This document shows positions 8,443 through 17,686 of a DNA stretch of 64,000 nucleotides, in pieces; position 1 is the stretch's first letter; each line of letters starts with the position of its first letter. Under the pieces are notes generated by a model. That model had not been told where the DNA came from. It ran no database searches and saw only the letters and a list, made by a program, of their open reading frames with translations. This stretch comes from Planotetraspora kaengkrachanensis (GTDB lineage Bacteria; Actinomycetota; Actinomycetes; Streptosporangiales; Streptosporangiaceae): assembly GCF_016862895.1 (NCBI RefSeq), contig NZ_BONV01000004.1, positions 1 through 64,000 on the forward strand. The letters run 5' to 3'. Both the position numbers and the translations under genes were made by a program.

Positions 8443-9855
8443 ATGAGCGCCTTCGTGGGGCGAGAGGCCGAGCTCGCGTCGTTGCAAATCCTCCTAGACC
8501 GGGTCACGGCAGAGATCGGTGGCGCGCGCCCGGGGCGATGCGTGCTCATGCGCGGACGCAGGCGCATCGGGAAATCGGCGCTGACCGAGGAGTTCGTGAG
8601 CCGTAGCGGCCTCACGAACCTCTACTTCACCGCCGCACGTGGCAGCGCCGAACAGGAACTCGGACAACTGCGCGCCGATGTGGCGGGTTCGCCGCTTCCG
8701 CATCGGGATGTGTTCGAGGACGCCGCTCCCGCGAACTGGAACAGTGCGCTCCAGATGCTCGCGGACGTGGTTCCGGACGACGCACCGTCGATCCTGGTGA
8801 TCGACGAGGTGCCTTACCTGATGGAGCGGGTCGACGGATTCGAAGGAGCGCTTCAGCGCGCGTGGGATCGCTTTCTCAGCCGGAAGCCGGTGCTGCTGAT
8901 CCTGATCGGATCGGATCTGTCGATGATGGAGGCTCTCAACAGCTACGAGCGGCCGTTCCACCAGAGGGGGACGGAGATGGTGGTGAAGCCGCTCAACCCC
9001 GCGGAGATCCAGACGATGTTGCATCTGGATGCGGCGACGGCCTTCGACGCCGCGCTGGTCACCGGAGGTCTGCCGCTGATCTGCGCGGAGTGGTCGCCGG
9101 GAGCCTCGCTCTGGCAATTTCTGCACAGCGCGCTGACCAACCCCCTCTCGGCGCTGCTCGTCTCGGCGGAGAGGTCTCAGGCCGCGGAGTTTCCCGATTA
9201 CGCGATGGCCAGGGACGTGCTGGGAGCCATCGGGACCGGTGAGCGGACCTTCACCAACATCGCCAGAGCCGCGGGTGGCATCTCCCATTCGACCCTCACC
9301 AGGGCGGCCGACGTCCTGGACGCCAAAGGCGTGGTGACCTCGGAGCTGCCCCTTTCGACCCGCCCGTCGAAGGAGCGCCGCTACCGGATCAGTGATCCCT
9401 ACCTCCGGTTCTGGTTCTACTTCCTCCGGCCGCACATGCCGGAGATCGAACGGCGCCGCGGGGATCTCACCCTCCGGCGGATCGCCGAGCGGTGGAGCGC
9501 ATGGCGCGGACGGGCGATCGAGCCGATTGTGCGTGAGTCGCTGGCAAGGCACTTGCCCGGAGAATCGCTGCCGGAGGCCGGCGCTATCGGCTCCTACTGG
9601 ACGCGGAGCAACGACGTGGAGATCGACATCGTCGGCGCCGACCGCGGGCCGATCGCGAAAGAGATCGTGTTCGCCGGATCGATCAAGTGGCTGGAGAGCG
9701 CGTTCGATGACCACGACTTCCAGAAGCTGATCAGACATCGGGCCGTGCTCACGGATCGCCCCGTCCCGCTGGTGATCGTCTCGCGTAACGGTGCCTCCTG
9801 CAGCGGGGCGGCCGCCGTCCTCGGCCCGAAGGAACTTGTCGCCGCCTGGCGCTGA
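8443..9855 (+). CDS. AAA-type ATPase with DUF234-like C-terminal domain
   Basis: A 470-residue cytosolic P-loop ATPase of the family first noted in archaea. It has a Walker A motif GRRRIGKS near residue 38 and a Walker B ILVIDEVPYL near residue 125. A winged-helix-like region (TFTNIARAAGGISHSTLTRA) follows. The C-terminal domain includes RYRISDPYLRFWFYF and a restriction-endonuclease-like stretch with EIDIVGADRG and a later KEIVFAGSIKW. Such proteins are often annotated simply as ATP-binding proteins; the nuclease-like fold of the C-terminus is an inference from the D...K spacing. The start follows GGGGACGG. It stands alone between a small coiled-coil gene and the convergent rhaB. Confidence 0.8.
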   Translation: MSAFVGREAELASLQILLDRVTAEIGGARPGRCVLMRGRRRIGKSALTEEFVSRSGLTNLYFTAARGSAEQELGQLRADVAGSPLPHRDVFEDAAPANWNSALQMLADVVPDDAPSILVIDEVPYLMERVDGFEGALQRAWDRFLSRKPVLLILIGSDLSMMEALNSYERPFHQRGTEMVVKPLNPAEIQTMLHLDAATAFDAALVTGGLPLICAEWSPGASLWQFLHSALTNPLSALLVSAERSQAAEFPDYAMARDVLGAIGTGERTFTNIARAAGGISHSTLTRAADVLDAKGVVTSELPLSTRPSKERRYRISDPYLRFWFYFLRPHMPEIERRRGDLTLRRIAERWSAWRGRAIEPIVRESLARHLPGESLPEAGAIGSYWTRSNDVEIDIVGADRGPIAKEIVFAGSIKWLESAFDDHDFQKLIRHRAVLTDRPVPLVIVSRNGASCSGAAAVLGPKELVAAWR

Positions 9856-9861
9856 CGGTCG

Positions 9862-11280
9862 TCAGCGGAGGGGGAGCCGGGCGCCCGCGCGGATCCAGAC
9901 GTCCCGGTCGCCCCTCGGCAGGTAGGTGATCGGCTGCTCGCCCCGCCGTACGAGATCGCGGATGTCGGAGACCACGCCCTGGGCGCGGGCCTGGACCAGC
10001 GCGTTGCCGAGCGCCGCGGCCTCGACGGGGCCGGCGACGACGGGGAGGCCGGTGGCGTCCGCGGTCATCTGGCACAGCAGCGCGTTGCGCGCTCCGCCGC
10101 CGACCAGGTGGACGACCTCGACCTCCTGGCCGGTGAGCCGTACGGCGTCGTCGATGGTGCGGCGGTAGGCGAGTGCGAGGCTCTCCAGGACGCACCGGAC
10201 GGTCGCGGCGCGGCCGCCGGGCGGGCGCTGGCCGGTTCGCTCACAGTAGGCGTCGATCCGGGCGGGCATGTCTCCCGGCGGCAGGAACACCGGATCGTCA
10301 GGGTCGATCAGCGCCTGGAACGGCCGGGCCTGCTCGGCCGCCGTGAGCAGCGCGGGAAGGTCGCCGTCGCCCCAGGCGCGCAGCGACTCCTGCAGGATCC
10401 ACAGGCCCATCACGTTGCGCAGGTAGCGGATCGTGCCGTCGAGCCCGGTCTCGTTGCCGAACCCGGCCAGCATGCTCTCCTCGCTGAGGACCGGCCGGGG
10501 CGTCTCGATGCCGACCAGCGACCAGGTCCCCGAGGAGATGTACGCGAACCGGTCGGTCCTGGCGGGCACGGCGGCGACGGCTGATGCCGTGTCGTGTGAG
10601 GCGACCGCGGTGACGGGGGTCGCGGGCGACAGGCCGGTCTCCTCGGCGATCTCGGCGCGCAGCGTTCCGGAGGGCGCTCCCGGTCTCCGCAGCTCCGGCA
10701 GGATGCCGTACGGGATGCCCAGCCGCTCGGCCAGCCCCTTCGCCCAGGCGCCGGCGCGGACGTCGTAGAGCCCGGTGGTGGACGCGTTCGTCACCTCGGC
10801 TCCGCGTGATCCGGTCAGCCAGTAGGTGAGCAGGTCGGGGATCATGAGCAACGTCTCCGCACGGTCGAGGAGCGGCTCGGCGAGCAGTTGGTAGATCGTG
10901 TTGAACGGCAGGAACTGCAGCCCGGTGATCTGGTAGAGCTCGGCGTTCCCCAGTTCGCCTGCCGTCCGCTCCGCGACACCGGTGGTCCGCCCGTCGCGAT
11001 AGTGCACGGGGTTGCCGAGGAGCCGCCCGTCCGCGTCGAGCAGGCCGTAGTCGACCGCCCACGAGTCGATGCCGATCGAGTCGACCTGGCCGGCCAGGCG
11101 CAGGCCGTCCAGCATGCCCTGATGCAGGGAGAGGATGTCCCAGTGCAGGGTTCCCGCGGCGCGGACCGGACGGTTGGCGAAGCGGTGGACCTCGTCGACG
11201 CGCACGCGGTCGCCGTCGATCCTTACGGTGATCACCCGGCCGCTGGACGCGCCGAGATCCACCGCCGCGTAGACGCTCAT
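9862..11280 (-). CDS. rhaB: Rhamnulokinase
   Basis: Phosphorylates L-rhamnulose to L-rhamnulose-1-phosphate with ATP in the cytosol, the second committed step of rhamnose catabolism. A 472-residue FGGY-family sugar kinase. It begins with YAAVDLGASSGRV, the family's phosphate-binding motif, and has IDSWAVDYGLLD, where the catalytic-type Asp lies. The ATPase-core motif SSGTWSLVG and the C-terminal adenosine motif VHLVGGGARNALLCQ are also seen. The ATG overlaps the stop of the upstream LacI-type gene (ATGA), so translation is coupled. It is the second gene of a leftward regulator-kinase operon divergent from the rhamnose uptake genes. Confidence 0.93.
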   Translation of the reverse strand: MSVYAAVDLGASSGRVITVRIDGDRVRVDEVHRFANRPVRAAGTLHWDILSLHQGMLDGLRLAGQVDSIGIDSWAVDYGLLDADGRLLGNPVHYRDGRTTGVAERTAGELGNAELYQITGLQFLPFNTIYQLLAEPLLDRAETLLMIPDLLTYWLTGSRGAEVTNASTTGLYDVRAGAWAKGLAERLGIPYGILPELRRPGAPSGTLRAEIAEETGLSPATPVTAVASHDTASAVAAVPARTDRFAYISSGTWSLVGIETPRPVLSEESMLAGFGNETGLDGTIRYLRNVMGLWILQESLRAWGDGDLPALLTAAEQARPFQALIDPDDPVFLPPGDMPARIDAYCERTGQRPPGGRAATVRCVLESLALAYRRTIDDAVRLTGQEVEVVHLVGGGARNALLCQMTADATGLPVVAGPVEAAALGNALVQARAQGVVSDIRDLVRRGEQPITYLPRGDRDVWIRAGARLPLR

Positions 11281-12350
11281 CCGGTCTCCTCCGGTCGGGG
11301 GTCTGCCGGGTCCCGACGCCCGCCGGTGGACTCGCGGACGACGAGCTCGGGCTGGAACACGACCTGCTGGTGGGCGTGGGTGTCCGGGTTGTCGCACTCG
11401 TCGAGCAGCAGTTCGGTGGCGATGCGCCCGAGCTGGTGGGTCGGCTGCCGGACGGAGCTCAGCGACACGGCGGAGGCTGCGGCGAAGTCGATGTCGTCGT
11501 AGCCGATCAGCGAGATGTCGCCCGGCACGCGCACCCCGGCCTGGAGCAGGCCGCGCAGCATGCCGACGGCGAGCAGGTCGTTGGCGCAGAAGATGGCCTC
11601 GGGCAGGCTGCCGGAGGCCAGCAGCCGCTCCGCGGCCTGCTGGCCGTACTTCGCCGTCATCGCGGGGATCTCGATCGGCTCGAGGACCGTTTCCGGGTCG
11701 AGGCCGGCGGCGGTCACCGCCCTCGCCGCGCCCTCGCCGCGGTCGGCGCACTGGCGGAGTGTGCCCGGGCCGGTCAGGTAGCCGATCCGGCGGGCGCCGC
11801 GTTCGAGCAGGTGGGACACCGCGAGCCGGCCGCCCGTGATGTCGTTGACGGTCACCGAGCACTGGTCGGGCCGGTGGGCCGGATGATCGAGGAGGACCAC
11901 CCTGATGCCGCGGTCGCGCAGCGCGTCGAGACGGGCGGGGTCGTCGTCGGTGGGGGTGATCAACACGCCCCGGACCCGTTGCTCGGCGAGGACGAGCAGG
12001 TTGCGCTCCTCCTTGGCCCGCGAGCCCGCGGAGTTGCCGAGGATGACCGCGTAGCCGCGCTCGCTCGCCGCCTCCTCGACCCCCGCGGCGATGTCGGTGA
12101 AGAACGGGTTGCCGATGTCCATGACCGACAACCCGACCGTGCGGCTGTGGCCCGCCCGCAACGTCGACGCGGAGCCGTGCCGGACGAAACCGAGCTCGCT
12201 GATGACGCGCAGTACGCGTTCCCGGGTCGCGGGAGCCACCCGTTCCGGCCGGTTGAGGACGTTGGAGATGGTGCCGGGCGACACCCCGGCCCGGGTGGCG
12301 ACATCCCTGATGCTGACTGTCCCCACGGTCCTCCTCACGTCCTCATCCAT
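11277..12350 (-). CDS. rhaR: LacI-family repressor of rhamnose use
   Basis: A DNA-binding transcriptional regulator of 357 residues. Residues 12-60 form the LacI helix-turn-helix and hinge (SIRDVATRAGVSPGTISNVL, then RVAPATRERVLRVISELG). The rest is a periplasmic-binding-protein-like effector domain beginning TVGLSVMDIGNPFF. Position in the rhamnose locus makes L-rhamnose or a pathway intermediate the likely inducer (inference). The first ATG lacks a clear ribosome-binding site and its codon abuts an operator-like sequence. A GTG at 12326 preceded closely by AGGAGG is an alternative start. The gene is cotranscribed with rhaB by a 4-base overlap. The symbol follows locus position and differs from the AraC-type E. 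coli RhaR. Confidence 0.88.
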   Translation of the reverse strand: MDEDVRRTVGTVSIRDVATRAGVSPGTISNVLNRPERVAPATRERVLRVISELGFVRHGSASTLRAGHSRTVGLSVMDIGNPFFTDIAAGVEEAASERGYAVILGNSAGSRAKEERNLLVLAEQRVRGVLITPTDDDPARLDALRDRGIRVVLLDHPAHRPDQCSVTVNDITGGRLAVSHLLERGARRIGYLTGPGTLRQCADRGEGAARAVTAAGLDPETVLEPIEIPAMTAKYGQQAAERLLASGSLPEAIFCANDLLAVGMLRGLLQAGVRVPGDISLIGYDDIDFAAASAVSLSSVRQPTHQLGRIATELLLDECDNPDTHAHQQVVFQPELVVRESTGGRRDPADPRPEETG

Positions 12351-12363
12351 TAAAACGTGTTAG
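12350..12363. promoter_or_regulatory. Operator-like half palindrome at the repressor start
   Basis: The sequence TTAAAACGTGTTAG overlaps the region just before the repressor start codon. It shares the AAAACGT core with the better palindrome at 12510-12519. A LacI-family repressor controlling its own gene would bind here; this is inferred from position and similarity. Confidence 0.5.
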
Positions 12364-12463
12364 CAAATATTGGCCAGACCTTACCTGATCCGACGGATCT
12401 GGAGCTCCCGGCCCTCGTTCTGGAGGGCGCGTAACACATCGGAAACGGCCTCTTCACTACCCA

Positions 12464-12519
12464 TTGACAAGCCCTGAGGCCGCGGCTTAGCTTCCGGGAA
12501 CCGCGTTGTAAAACGTTTT
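12464..12519 (+). promoter_or_regulatory. Rhamnose transport promoter and LacI-type operator
   Basis: A consensus -35 box TTGACA lies at 12464-12469 and a possible -10 TAGCTT at 12488-12493 (spacing 18). Just downstream, 12510-12519 is the perfect palindrome AAAACGTTTT, typical of LacI-family operators with a central CG. Its place near or after the expected transcription start fits repression by blocking. It precedes the first transporter gene by about 30 bp. Confidence 0.6.
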
Positions 12520-12549
12520 TCACCCATAGGCCGGGAAGGAGTGTGACGC

Positions 12550-14091
12550 GTGACTGGAGCGGCTGAAGCGACGGCGCCGCACGGGCCGGGGACCGGGGAC
12601 GCGCCGCCTGTGCTGGCGCTCGCCGGGGTGAGCAAGTCCTTCGGGGCGGTCCGCGCCCTGCGCGATGTCTCCCTCGAGCTGCACGCCGGAGAGGCGCACG
12701 CCCTTGCCGGTGAGAACGGGGCCGGGAAGTCGACGCTCGTGAAGACGCTCTCCGGCGTCCACCGTCCCGACTCGGGCCAGGTCCTCATGGACGGGCGGCC
12801 CGTCGAGTTCCACAAGCCCGCGGACGCCCAGCGGCACGGGGTGGCGGTGATTTACCAGGAGCCGACGATGTTCCCCGACCTGTCGGTCGCGGAGAACATC
12901 TTCATCGGGCGCCAGCCCCGCGCGTCGCTCGGCCGGATCGACCGCGGCGCGATGCGCGCACGGGCGGCCGAACTGTTCGCCCGGCTGGGCGTCGCGCTCG
13001 ATCCCGAGCAGCCCGCCCGCGGGCTGTCCATCGCCGACCAGCAGCTCGTGGAGATCGCCAAGGCGCTGTCCCGCGACGCCCGGGTGCTCATCATGGACGA
13101 GCCCACGGCAGCGCTGTCCGTCAACGAGGTCGCGCGGCTGTTCACCGTCGTCAAGGCGCTGCGCGAGCAGGGCTGCGCTGTGCTGTTCATCTCCCACCGG
13201 CTGGACGAGATCTTCGAGCTCTGCCAGCGGGTCACGACCCTCCGCGACGGCGCCTGGATCGCCGGCGAAGCGGTCGCCGGGCTGACCCACGAGGCGTTGA
13301 TCCGCCGGATGGTCGGCCGCGACCTCGACACCCTCTACCCGAAGCTCGACGCCGCCACGGGCGAGGTCGCGCTCAAGGTCCACCGCCTCACCCGCGAGGG
13401 CGTCTTCACCGACGTCTCCTTCGAGGTGCGCCGCGGTGAGATCGTCGCCCTCGCCGGCCTAGTGGGCGCGGGGCGCAGCGAGGTGGCGCGGGCCGTGTTC
13501 GGCGTGGACCGCTGGGACGCCGGGTGGGTGGAGGTGAACGGGCGGCGGCTGCCTCCCGCGTCGCCGACCGCCGCGATGTCGGCGGGCGTGGCTCTGGTCC
13601 CCGAGGACCGCCGGCAGCAGGGCCTGGTGATGGACCAGTCGATCGAGCGCAACATCGGGCTGACCGGGCTGAAGCGACTTCGGCGCGGCCCGGTCATCTC
13701 GCGTGCGGCCGAGCGCGACCGGGCCCGCGACTGGGCGATCCGGCTGCAGCTGAAGTTCAACCGGCTCTCCGACGCCGTGAACGTGTTGTCCGGCGGCAAC
13801 CAGCAGAAGGTCGTCCTCGCCAAGTGGCTCTCGACCCGCCCGCAGGTGCTGATCATCGACGAGCCCACCCGCGGGATCGACGTCGGCACCAAGGCCGAGG
13901 TCCACCGGGTCCTGTCGGAGCTGGCCTCCGACGGCATGGCCGTACTGATGATCTCCTCCGAGCTGCCCGAGGTCCTGGGCATGGCGGACAGGGTGCTCGT
14001 CATGCAGGAGGGCCGGCTGGTCGCCGAGATCCCCCGCGCGGAGGCCACCGAGGAGAGCGTGATGACGGCGGCGGCCGGGAGGACCTCATGA
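12550..14091 (+). CDS. rhaT: Sugar ABC transporter ATP-binding protein, rhamnose type
   Basis: Energises rhamnose uptake by ATP hydrolysis at the inner face of the membrane. At 513 residues it has two nucleotide-binding domains, as in the RbsA/MglA class. The first has Walker [10 protein letters not shown], the signature-type motif [15 protein letters not shown] and Walker [10 protein letters not shown]. The second has a degenerate Walker A ([14 protein letters not shown]), signature [15 protein letters not shown] and Walker [13 protein letters not shown]. The degenerate second P-loop is normal for this class. The start is GTG with GGAAGGAG upstream. It overlaps the next permease gene by four bases. 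The symbol follows Rhizobium naming (rhaSTPQ) and differs from the E. coli symporter RhaT. Confidence 0.9.
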   Translation: MTGAAEATAPHGPGTGDAPPVLALAGVSKSFGAVRALRDVSLELHAGEAHALAGENGAGKSTLVKTLSGVHRPDSGQVLMDGRPVEFHKPADAQRHGVAVIYQEPTMFPDLSVAENIFIGRQPRASLGRIDRGAMRARAAELFARLGVALDPEQPARGLSIADQQLVEIAKALSRDARVLIMDEPTAALSVNEVARLFTVVKALREQGCAVLFISHRLDEIFELCQRVTTLRDGAWIAGEAVAGLTHEALIRRMVGRDLDTLYPKLDAATGEVALKVHRLTREGVFTDVSFEVRRGEIVALAGLVGAGRSEVARAVFGVDRWDAGWVEVNGRRLPPASPTAAMSAGVALVPEDRRQQGLVMDQSIERNIGLTGLKRLRRGPVISRAAERDRARDWAIRLQLKFNRLSDAVNVLSGGNQQKVVLAKWLSTRPQVLIIDEPTRGIDVGTKAEVHRVLSELASDGMAVLMISSELPEVLGMADRVLVMQEGRLVAEIPRAEATEESVMTAAAGRTS

Positions 14092-15110
14092 CCGCCGTGA
14101 CAGCGGGACGCAGCACCCGCGGGATCGTCGACCTGGTCTTCCGGGCCAGGGAGCTGAGCATCGTCCTGGCGCTCGCCGTCCTCGTCGCCGTGACCGCGGC
14201 GGCGAACGGCAACTTCCTGTCCGCCCAGGGGCTGAAGGACATCTTCCTCAACGCCGCGATCCTCGCTCTGCTCGCCGTCGGCCAGTCCTTCGTGGTCATC
14301 ACGAGGAACATCGACCTGTCCGTCGGGTCGGTCGTCGGGCTGGTCGCGTTCACCGTCGGAGACGTCCTGGCCGCCAACCAGGGCCTGGGCGTCGGGGTGG
14401 CGATCGTGCTCGGGATCGTGATCGGCTGCGTGTGCGGCCTGGTCAACGGCCTTCTCGTGAGCTTCGGCAAGGTGCCCGCCCTCGTGGTGACCCTGGGCAC
14501 GCTGTACGTCATCCAGGGCCTCGACCACGCGATCGCCCACGGCAGGCAGATCAACGCCGTGGACCTGCCGCGGTCGGTGCTCTCGCTGGGCAACGGCAGC
14601 GTGCTCGGCATCCCGTACCTGCCGCTGATCACCGTCGTCGTGATGCTGGCCGTCGGCTACTACCTGCGCTCGTACGCCTCGGGGCGGGACTTCTACGCCA
14701 TCGGGTCGAGCCCGGAGGCCGCCGGGCTGGCCGGGGTGCCGGTGCGGCGCCGCGTGATGGCGGCCTACCTGCTGAGCGGCGCGCTCGCCGGTCTCGGCGG
14801 AGTGTTGTGGCTGGCGCGGTTCGGCACGGTCGTCGCCGACGACGCCCACGGCTGGGAACTGCAGGTCGTCAGCGCCGTCGTCGTCGGCGGCGTCGCGATC
14901 ACCGGCGGCGTCGGCACCGTGTACGGCGCGGCCCTGGGGGCGCTGCTGCTCACCACCATCACGAGCGCGCTGGTCGTGCTCAAGGTGAACCCGTTCTGGC
15001 AGCAGGCGATCACCGGGGCGCTGCTGCTCCTGGCGATCAGCGTGGACCGCGTGCTGGCCCTGCGCGTCGCGCGGATACTCCGGAGGAGGAACGCCAGACA
15101 TGGCAGCTGA
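14088..15110 (+). CDS. rhaP: Rhamnose ABC transporter permease 1
   Basis: Integral membrane subunit of the importer, 340 residues with about 8-10 membrane segments, BPD_transp_2 type. The conserved segments [16 protein letters not shown] and [18 protein letters not shown] mark ribose/rhamnose permeases. The cytoplasmic loop [19 protein letters not shown] is the coupling loop facing the ATPase. The ATG overlaps the stop of the ATPase gene (ATGA) with GGGAGGA upstream. It works as a pair with the following permease. Confidence 0.9.
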   Translation: MTAVTAGRSTRGIVDLVFRARELSIVLALAVLVAVTAAANGNFLSAQGLKDIFLNAAILALLAVGQSFVVITRNIDLSVGSVVGLVAFTVGDVLAANQGLGVGVAIVLGIVIGCVCGLVNGLLVSFGKVPALVVTLGTLYVIQGLDHAIAHGRQINAVDLPRSVLSLGNGSVLGIPYLPLITVVVMLAVGYYLRSYASGRDFYAIGSSPEAAGLAGVPVRRRVMAAYLLSGALAGLGGVLWLARFGTVVADDAHGWELQVVSAVVVGGVAITGGVGTVYGAALGALLLTTITSALVVLKVNPFWQQAITGALLLLAISVDRVLALRVARILRRRNARHGS

Positions 15111-16125
15111 CGTGACGGCGGCGAACTCCGCGCGTGCCCCGCTCAGCCGGTTCCTCCGGTGGGACATCCTGGTCGGCGTCCTGCTGGTGCTGGTCTTCGC
15201 CGGCGGGGCCATCGGGTCGCCCGAGTTCGCCAACGCGGGCAACCTCTCGTTCGCCCTGGGCGACCTCGGGGAGATCGCGCTGATCGCCCTGGCGATGACG
15301 TTGCTCGTGGTCGCCGCGGAGGTGGACCTCTCCGTGGCGTCCGTCCTCGGCCTGTCCAGCGCGCTGGTCGGCCACCTCTGGGACGCGGGCTGGGCCATCG
15401 AGACGATCATCCCCCTGGTCGTCGTGGTGGGGGCGGTGTGCGGCCTGGTCAACGGACTGCTGGTGACCAGGCTGGGGCTCCCATCCCTCGCCGTGACGAT
15501 CGGCACGCTCGCGCTCTACCGGGGACTCGCGCAGGTCGTGCTGGGTGACCGGGCGATCGCGGAGTTCCCCCAGTCGTACGTGAACCTGGCCGTGAACAAC
15601 GTGCCGGGCACGCCGATCCCGTACCCCGTGGCGCTGTTCGCCGTGCTCGCGGTGATCACAGCGGTCACGCTGCACGCGACGGGATTCGGCCGGGCGCTGT
15701 TCGCGATCGGCGCGCAGGTCGAGGCGGCCCACTTCGCCGGCATCCGGGTCAAGCGGATCAAGCTCATCCTGTTCGTGGTCTCGGGGATCGTCGCGGCCTT
15801 CGCGGGCGTGGTCTACACGCTCAGGTACGGCAGCGCACGAGCGGACAACGGCAGCGGCCTCGAACTCGCGGTCATCGCCGCGGTCCTGCTCGGCGGGGTC
15901 GACTTCGACGGCGGCAAGGGCACGCTCGGCGGGGTCATCGCCGGGGTGCTGCTGATCGGGCTGCTGCGCAACCTCCTCATGCTCAACGACGTGTCGACGG
16001 AGATCCAGTCCGTCGTCACCGGACTGCTGCTGGTCATCTCAGTGATCACCCCACGTCTCGTCGCCGTGGCGCGGCAACGAAGACGCGCTCCATCGCCGGT
16101 CATGCCAACCACTCCCACCCCCTGA
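15100..16125 (+). CDS. rhaQ: Rhamnose ABC transporter permease 2
   Basis: Second membrane subunit, 341 residues, homologous to the preceding gene but distinct. It has AAEVDLSVASVLGLSSAL and LGLPSLAVTIGTLALYRG in equivalent positions, and the coupling loop AIGAQVEAAHFAGIRVKR. Two different permeases forming a heterodimer is the usual arrangement for rhamnose importers. The gene overlaps the previous one by 11 bases and ends 9 bp before the substrate-binding protein. Confidence 0.9.
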   Translation: MAADVTAANSARAPLSRFLRWDILVGVLLVLVFAGGAIGSPEFANAGNLSFALGDLGEIALIALAMTLLVVAAEVDLSVASVLGLSSALVGHLWDAGWAIETIIPLVVVVGAVCGLVNGLLVTRLGLPSLAVTIGTLALYRGLAQVVLGDRAIAEFPQSYVNLAVNNVPGTPIPYPVALFAVLAVITAVTLHATGFGRALFAIGAQVEAAHFAGIRVKRIKLILFVVSGIVAAFAGVVYTLRYGSARADNGSGLELAVIAAVLLGGVDFDGGKGTLGGVIAGVLLIGLLRNLLMLNDVSTEIQSVVTGLLLVISVITPRLVAVARQRRRAPSPVMPTTPTP

Positions 16126-16134
16126 GGAACATCC

Positions 16135-17217
16135 ATGTTCACTTCTCCACGAAGGTTCACCTCGGTAGTCGCCATGGTCGGTCTGGTCTCGCTCGGGCTC
16201 GCGGCCTGCGGCGGGACCACCAAGGAGTCCACCTCCTCGCAGGCGCCCGCCGCGCCGGCGCAGACGTCGGCCACCGCCGACCCGAACGCCCCGATCAAGG
16301 AAGGGCTGAAGGTCGCCTTCCTGCCCAAGCAGATCAACAACCCGTACCTGACGATCCTCGACAAGGCGGGCATCGACGCGGCGGCGGAGTACAAGGGGAC
16401 GGCCAAGGAGGTCGGCCCGTCCGACGCGTCCGCGTCCTCCCAGGTCTCCTACATCAACACGCTGATCCAGCAGCAGCAGGACGCCATCCTCATCTCCGCC
16501 AACGACGCCAACGCGGTCTGCGGCCCGCTCAACCAGGCCAGGGCCAAGGGCATCAAGGTCGTGTCGTACGACTCCGACGCGTCGAAGGACTGCCGTGACC
16601 TCTTCATCAACCAGGCCAGCTCGGAGGACGTCGGCCGCAGCGAGGTGAAGATGCTCGCGGACATGATCGACCACAAGGGTGAGATCGCGGTCCTGTCGGC
16701 GACGGCCAACGCGACCAACCAGAACACCTGGATCGAGTTCATGAAGGACGAGCTCACCAAGCCCGAGTACAAGGACATGAAGCTGGTCAAGGTCGCCTAC
16801 GGAGACGACGACGACCAGAAGTCCTTCCAGGAGACCCAGGGCCTGCTCCAGGCCTACCCGAACCTCAAGGGCATCATCGCCCCGACCACGGTCGGCATCG
16901 CGGCAGCCGCCCGTTACGTCTCGGGCTCCAAGTACAAGGGCAAGATCGTGGTCACCGGTCTCGGCACGCCGAACCAGATGCGCGAGTTCGTCAAGAACGG
17001 CACCGTCGAGAAGTTCGCGCTGTGGAACCCCAAGGACCTGGGCTACCTCGCCAGCTACGCCGCGGCCTCGCTGGTCTCCGGCCGGATCACCGGCGCCGAG
17101 GGGGAGAAGTTCACGGCGGGCAAGCTCGGCGAGTTCACCATCGGCAAGGACGCCGAGGTCATCCTCGGCCCGCCCTTCACCTTCGACGCGAACAACATCG
17201 ACGACTTCGACTTCTAG
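16135..17217 (+). CDS. rhaS: Rhamnose ABC transporter substrate-binding lipoprotein
   Basis: Extracellular sugar receptor tethered to the membrane, 360 residues. The signal peptide ends in a lipobox (LGLAACGG) with the lipidated Cys near residue 25, followed by a Ser/Thr/Pro/Ala spacer. The mature domain is a periplasmic-binding-protein type I fold (KVAFLPKQINNPYLTILDKA, then VGPSDASASSQVSYINTLI). The rhamnose assignment comes from the operon. A 15-bp perfect hairpin follows the gene, commonly used to raise the level of a binding-protein transcript relative to distal genes. Short repeats of CCATTCGCCTTCT lie just after the stop. Confidence 0.9.
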   Translation: MFTSPRRFTSVVAMVGLVSLGLAACGGTTKESTSSQAPAAPAQTSATADPNAPIKEGLKVAFLPKQINNPYLTILDKAGIDAAAEYKGTAKEVGPSDASASSQVSYINTLIQQQQDAILISANDANAVCGPLNQARAKGIKVVSYDSDASKDCRDLFINQASSEDVGRSEVKMLADMIDHKGEIAVLSATANATNQNTWIEFMKDELTKPEYKDMKLVKVAYGDDDDQKSFQETQGLLQAYPNLKGIIAPTTVGIAAAARYVSGSKYKGKIVVTGLGTPNQMREFVKNGTVEKFALWNPKDLGYLASYAAASLVSGRITGAEGEKFTAGKLGEFTIGKDAEVILGPPFTFDANNIDDFDF

Positions 17218-17257
17218 CCATTCGCCTTCTAACCATTCGCCTTCTGGCCATTCGACC

Positions 17258-17305
17258 GGGTACGGCGTGCCGGCGCGCGGCACGCCGTACCCCCCAAAAG
17301 GGGGG
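17258..17305 (+). promoter_or_regulatory. Two overlapping RNA hairpins between rhaS and rhaM
   Basis: Hairpin 1: a perfect 15-bp stem (17258-17272 with 17278-17292) and a 5-nt loop. Hairpin 2: CCCCCC-AAAA-GGGGGG at 17290-17305, ending seven bases before the rhaM ATG, so its 3' arm is the ribosome-binding region. The two share bases 17290-17292 and cannot both form fully. No T tract follows, so this looks like an mRNA-stabilising or translation-tuning element rather than a simple terminator. Confidence 0.7.
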
Positions 17306-17311
17306 TCCGCC

Positions 17312-17629
17312 ATGCAGCGTGTCTGCTTCCTGCTGAAGGTCAGGCCGGACCGGATCGAGGAGTACCGCGAGCGGCATGCCGCGGTGTGGCCCGAGATGCG
17401 GGCCGCCCTCAGCGAGACCGGCTGGCACAACTACTCGCTGTTCCTACGGGAGGACGGCCTGCTGGTCGGTTACCTCGAGACCGACGACTTCGAGGCGGCC
17501 CGCGCCGCGATGGCCGAGCGGGACGTCAACACCCGATGGCAGGCGGAGATGGCGCCCCTCTTCGACGAGCTCGACGGCGCACCTGACGAGGGCATGGTCG
17601 CCCTCCGCGAAATCTTCCATCTCGACTGA
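17312..17629 (+). CDS. rhaM: L-rhamnose mutarotase
   Basis: Interconverts alpha and beta anomers of L-rhamnose so the isomerase receives its preferred form. The 105 residues match the roughly 104 of E. coli RhaM, a small dimeric ferredoxin-like fold. The start MQRVCFLLKV, the conserved RHAAVWPEM segment with the catalytic-type His, and the central LVGYLETDDF strand are characteristic. The frame extends upstream to 17267 but those codons fall in hairpins, so the ATG at 17312 is chosen; its ribosome-binding G-run lies in hairpin 2. Confidence 0.92.
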   Translation: MQRVCFLLKVRPDRIEEYRERHAAVWPEMRAALSETGWHNYSLFLREDGLLVGYLETDDFEAARAAMAERDVNTRWQAEMAPLFDELDGAPDEGMVALREIFHLD

Positions 17630-17660
17630 TTTCAACTGATCTCGACTGATCTGCACTGAA
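17621..17660 (+). repeat. Degenerate 10-bp tandem repeats between rhaM and rhaI
   Basis: Four consecutive units resembling CTCGACTGAT (17621-17630, 17631-17640, 17641-17650, 17651-17660) begin in the last rhaM codons and run into the spacer before rhaI. Each unit carries TGA, so in-frame extension is blocked. They probably arose by slippage. Confidence 0.6.
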
Positions 17661-17686
17661 ACTGACTCGACTGAATCGGGGATTCC

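Noticed and set aside
17258-17305. Simple operon terminator after rhaS
   Set aside because: No T tract, and three more genes of the same pathway follow in the same direction with little space.
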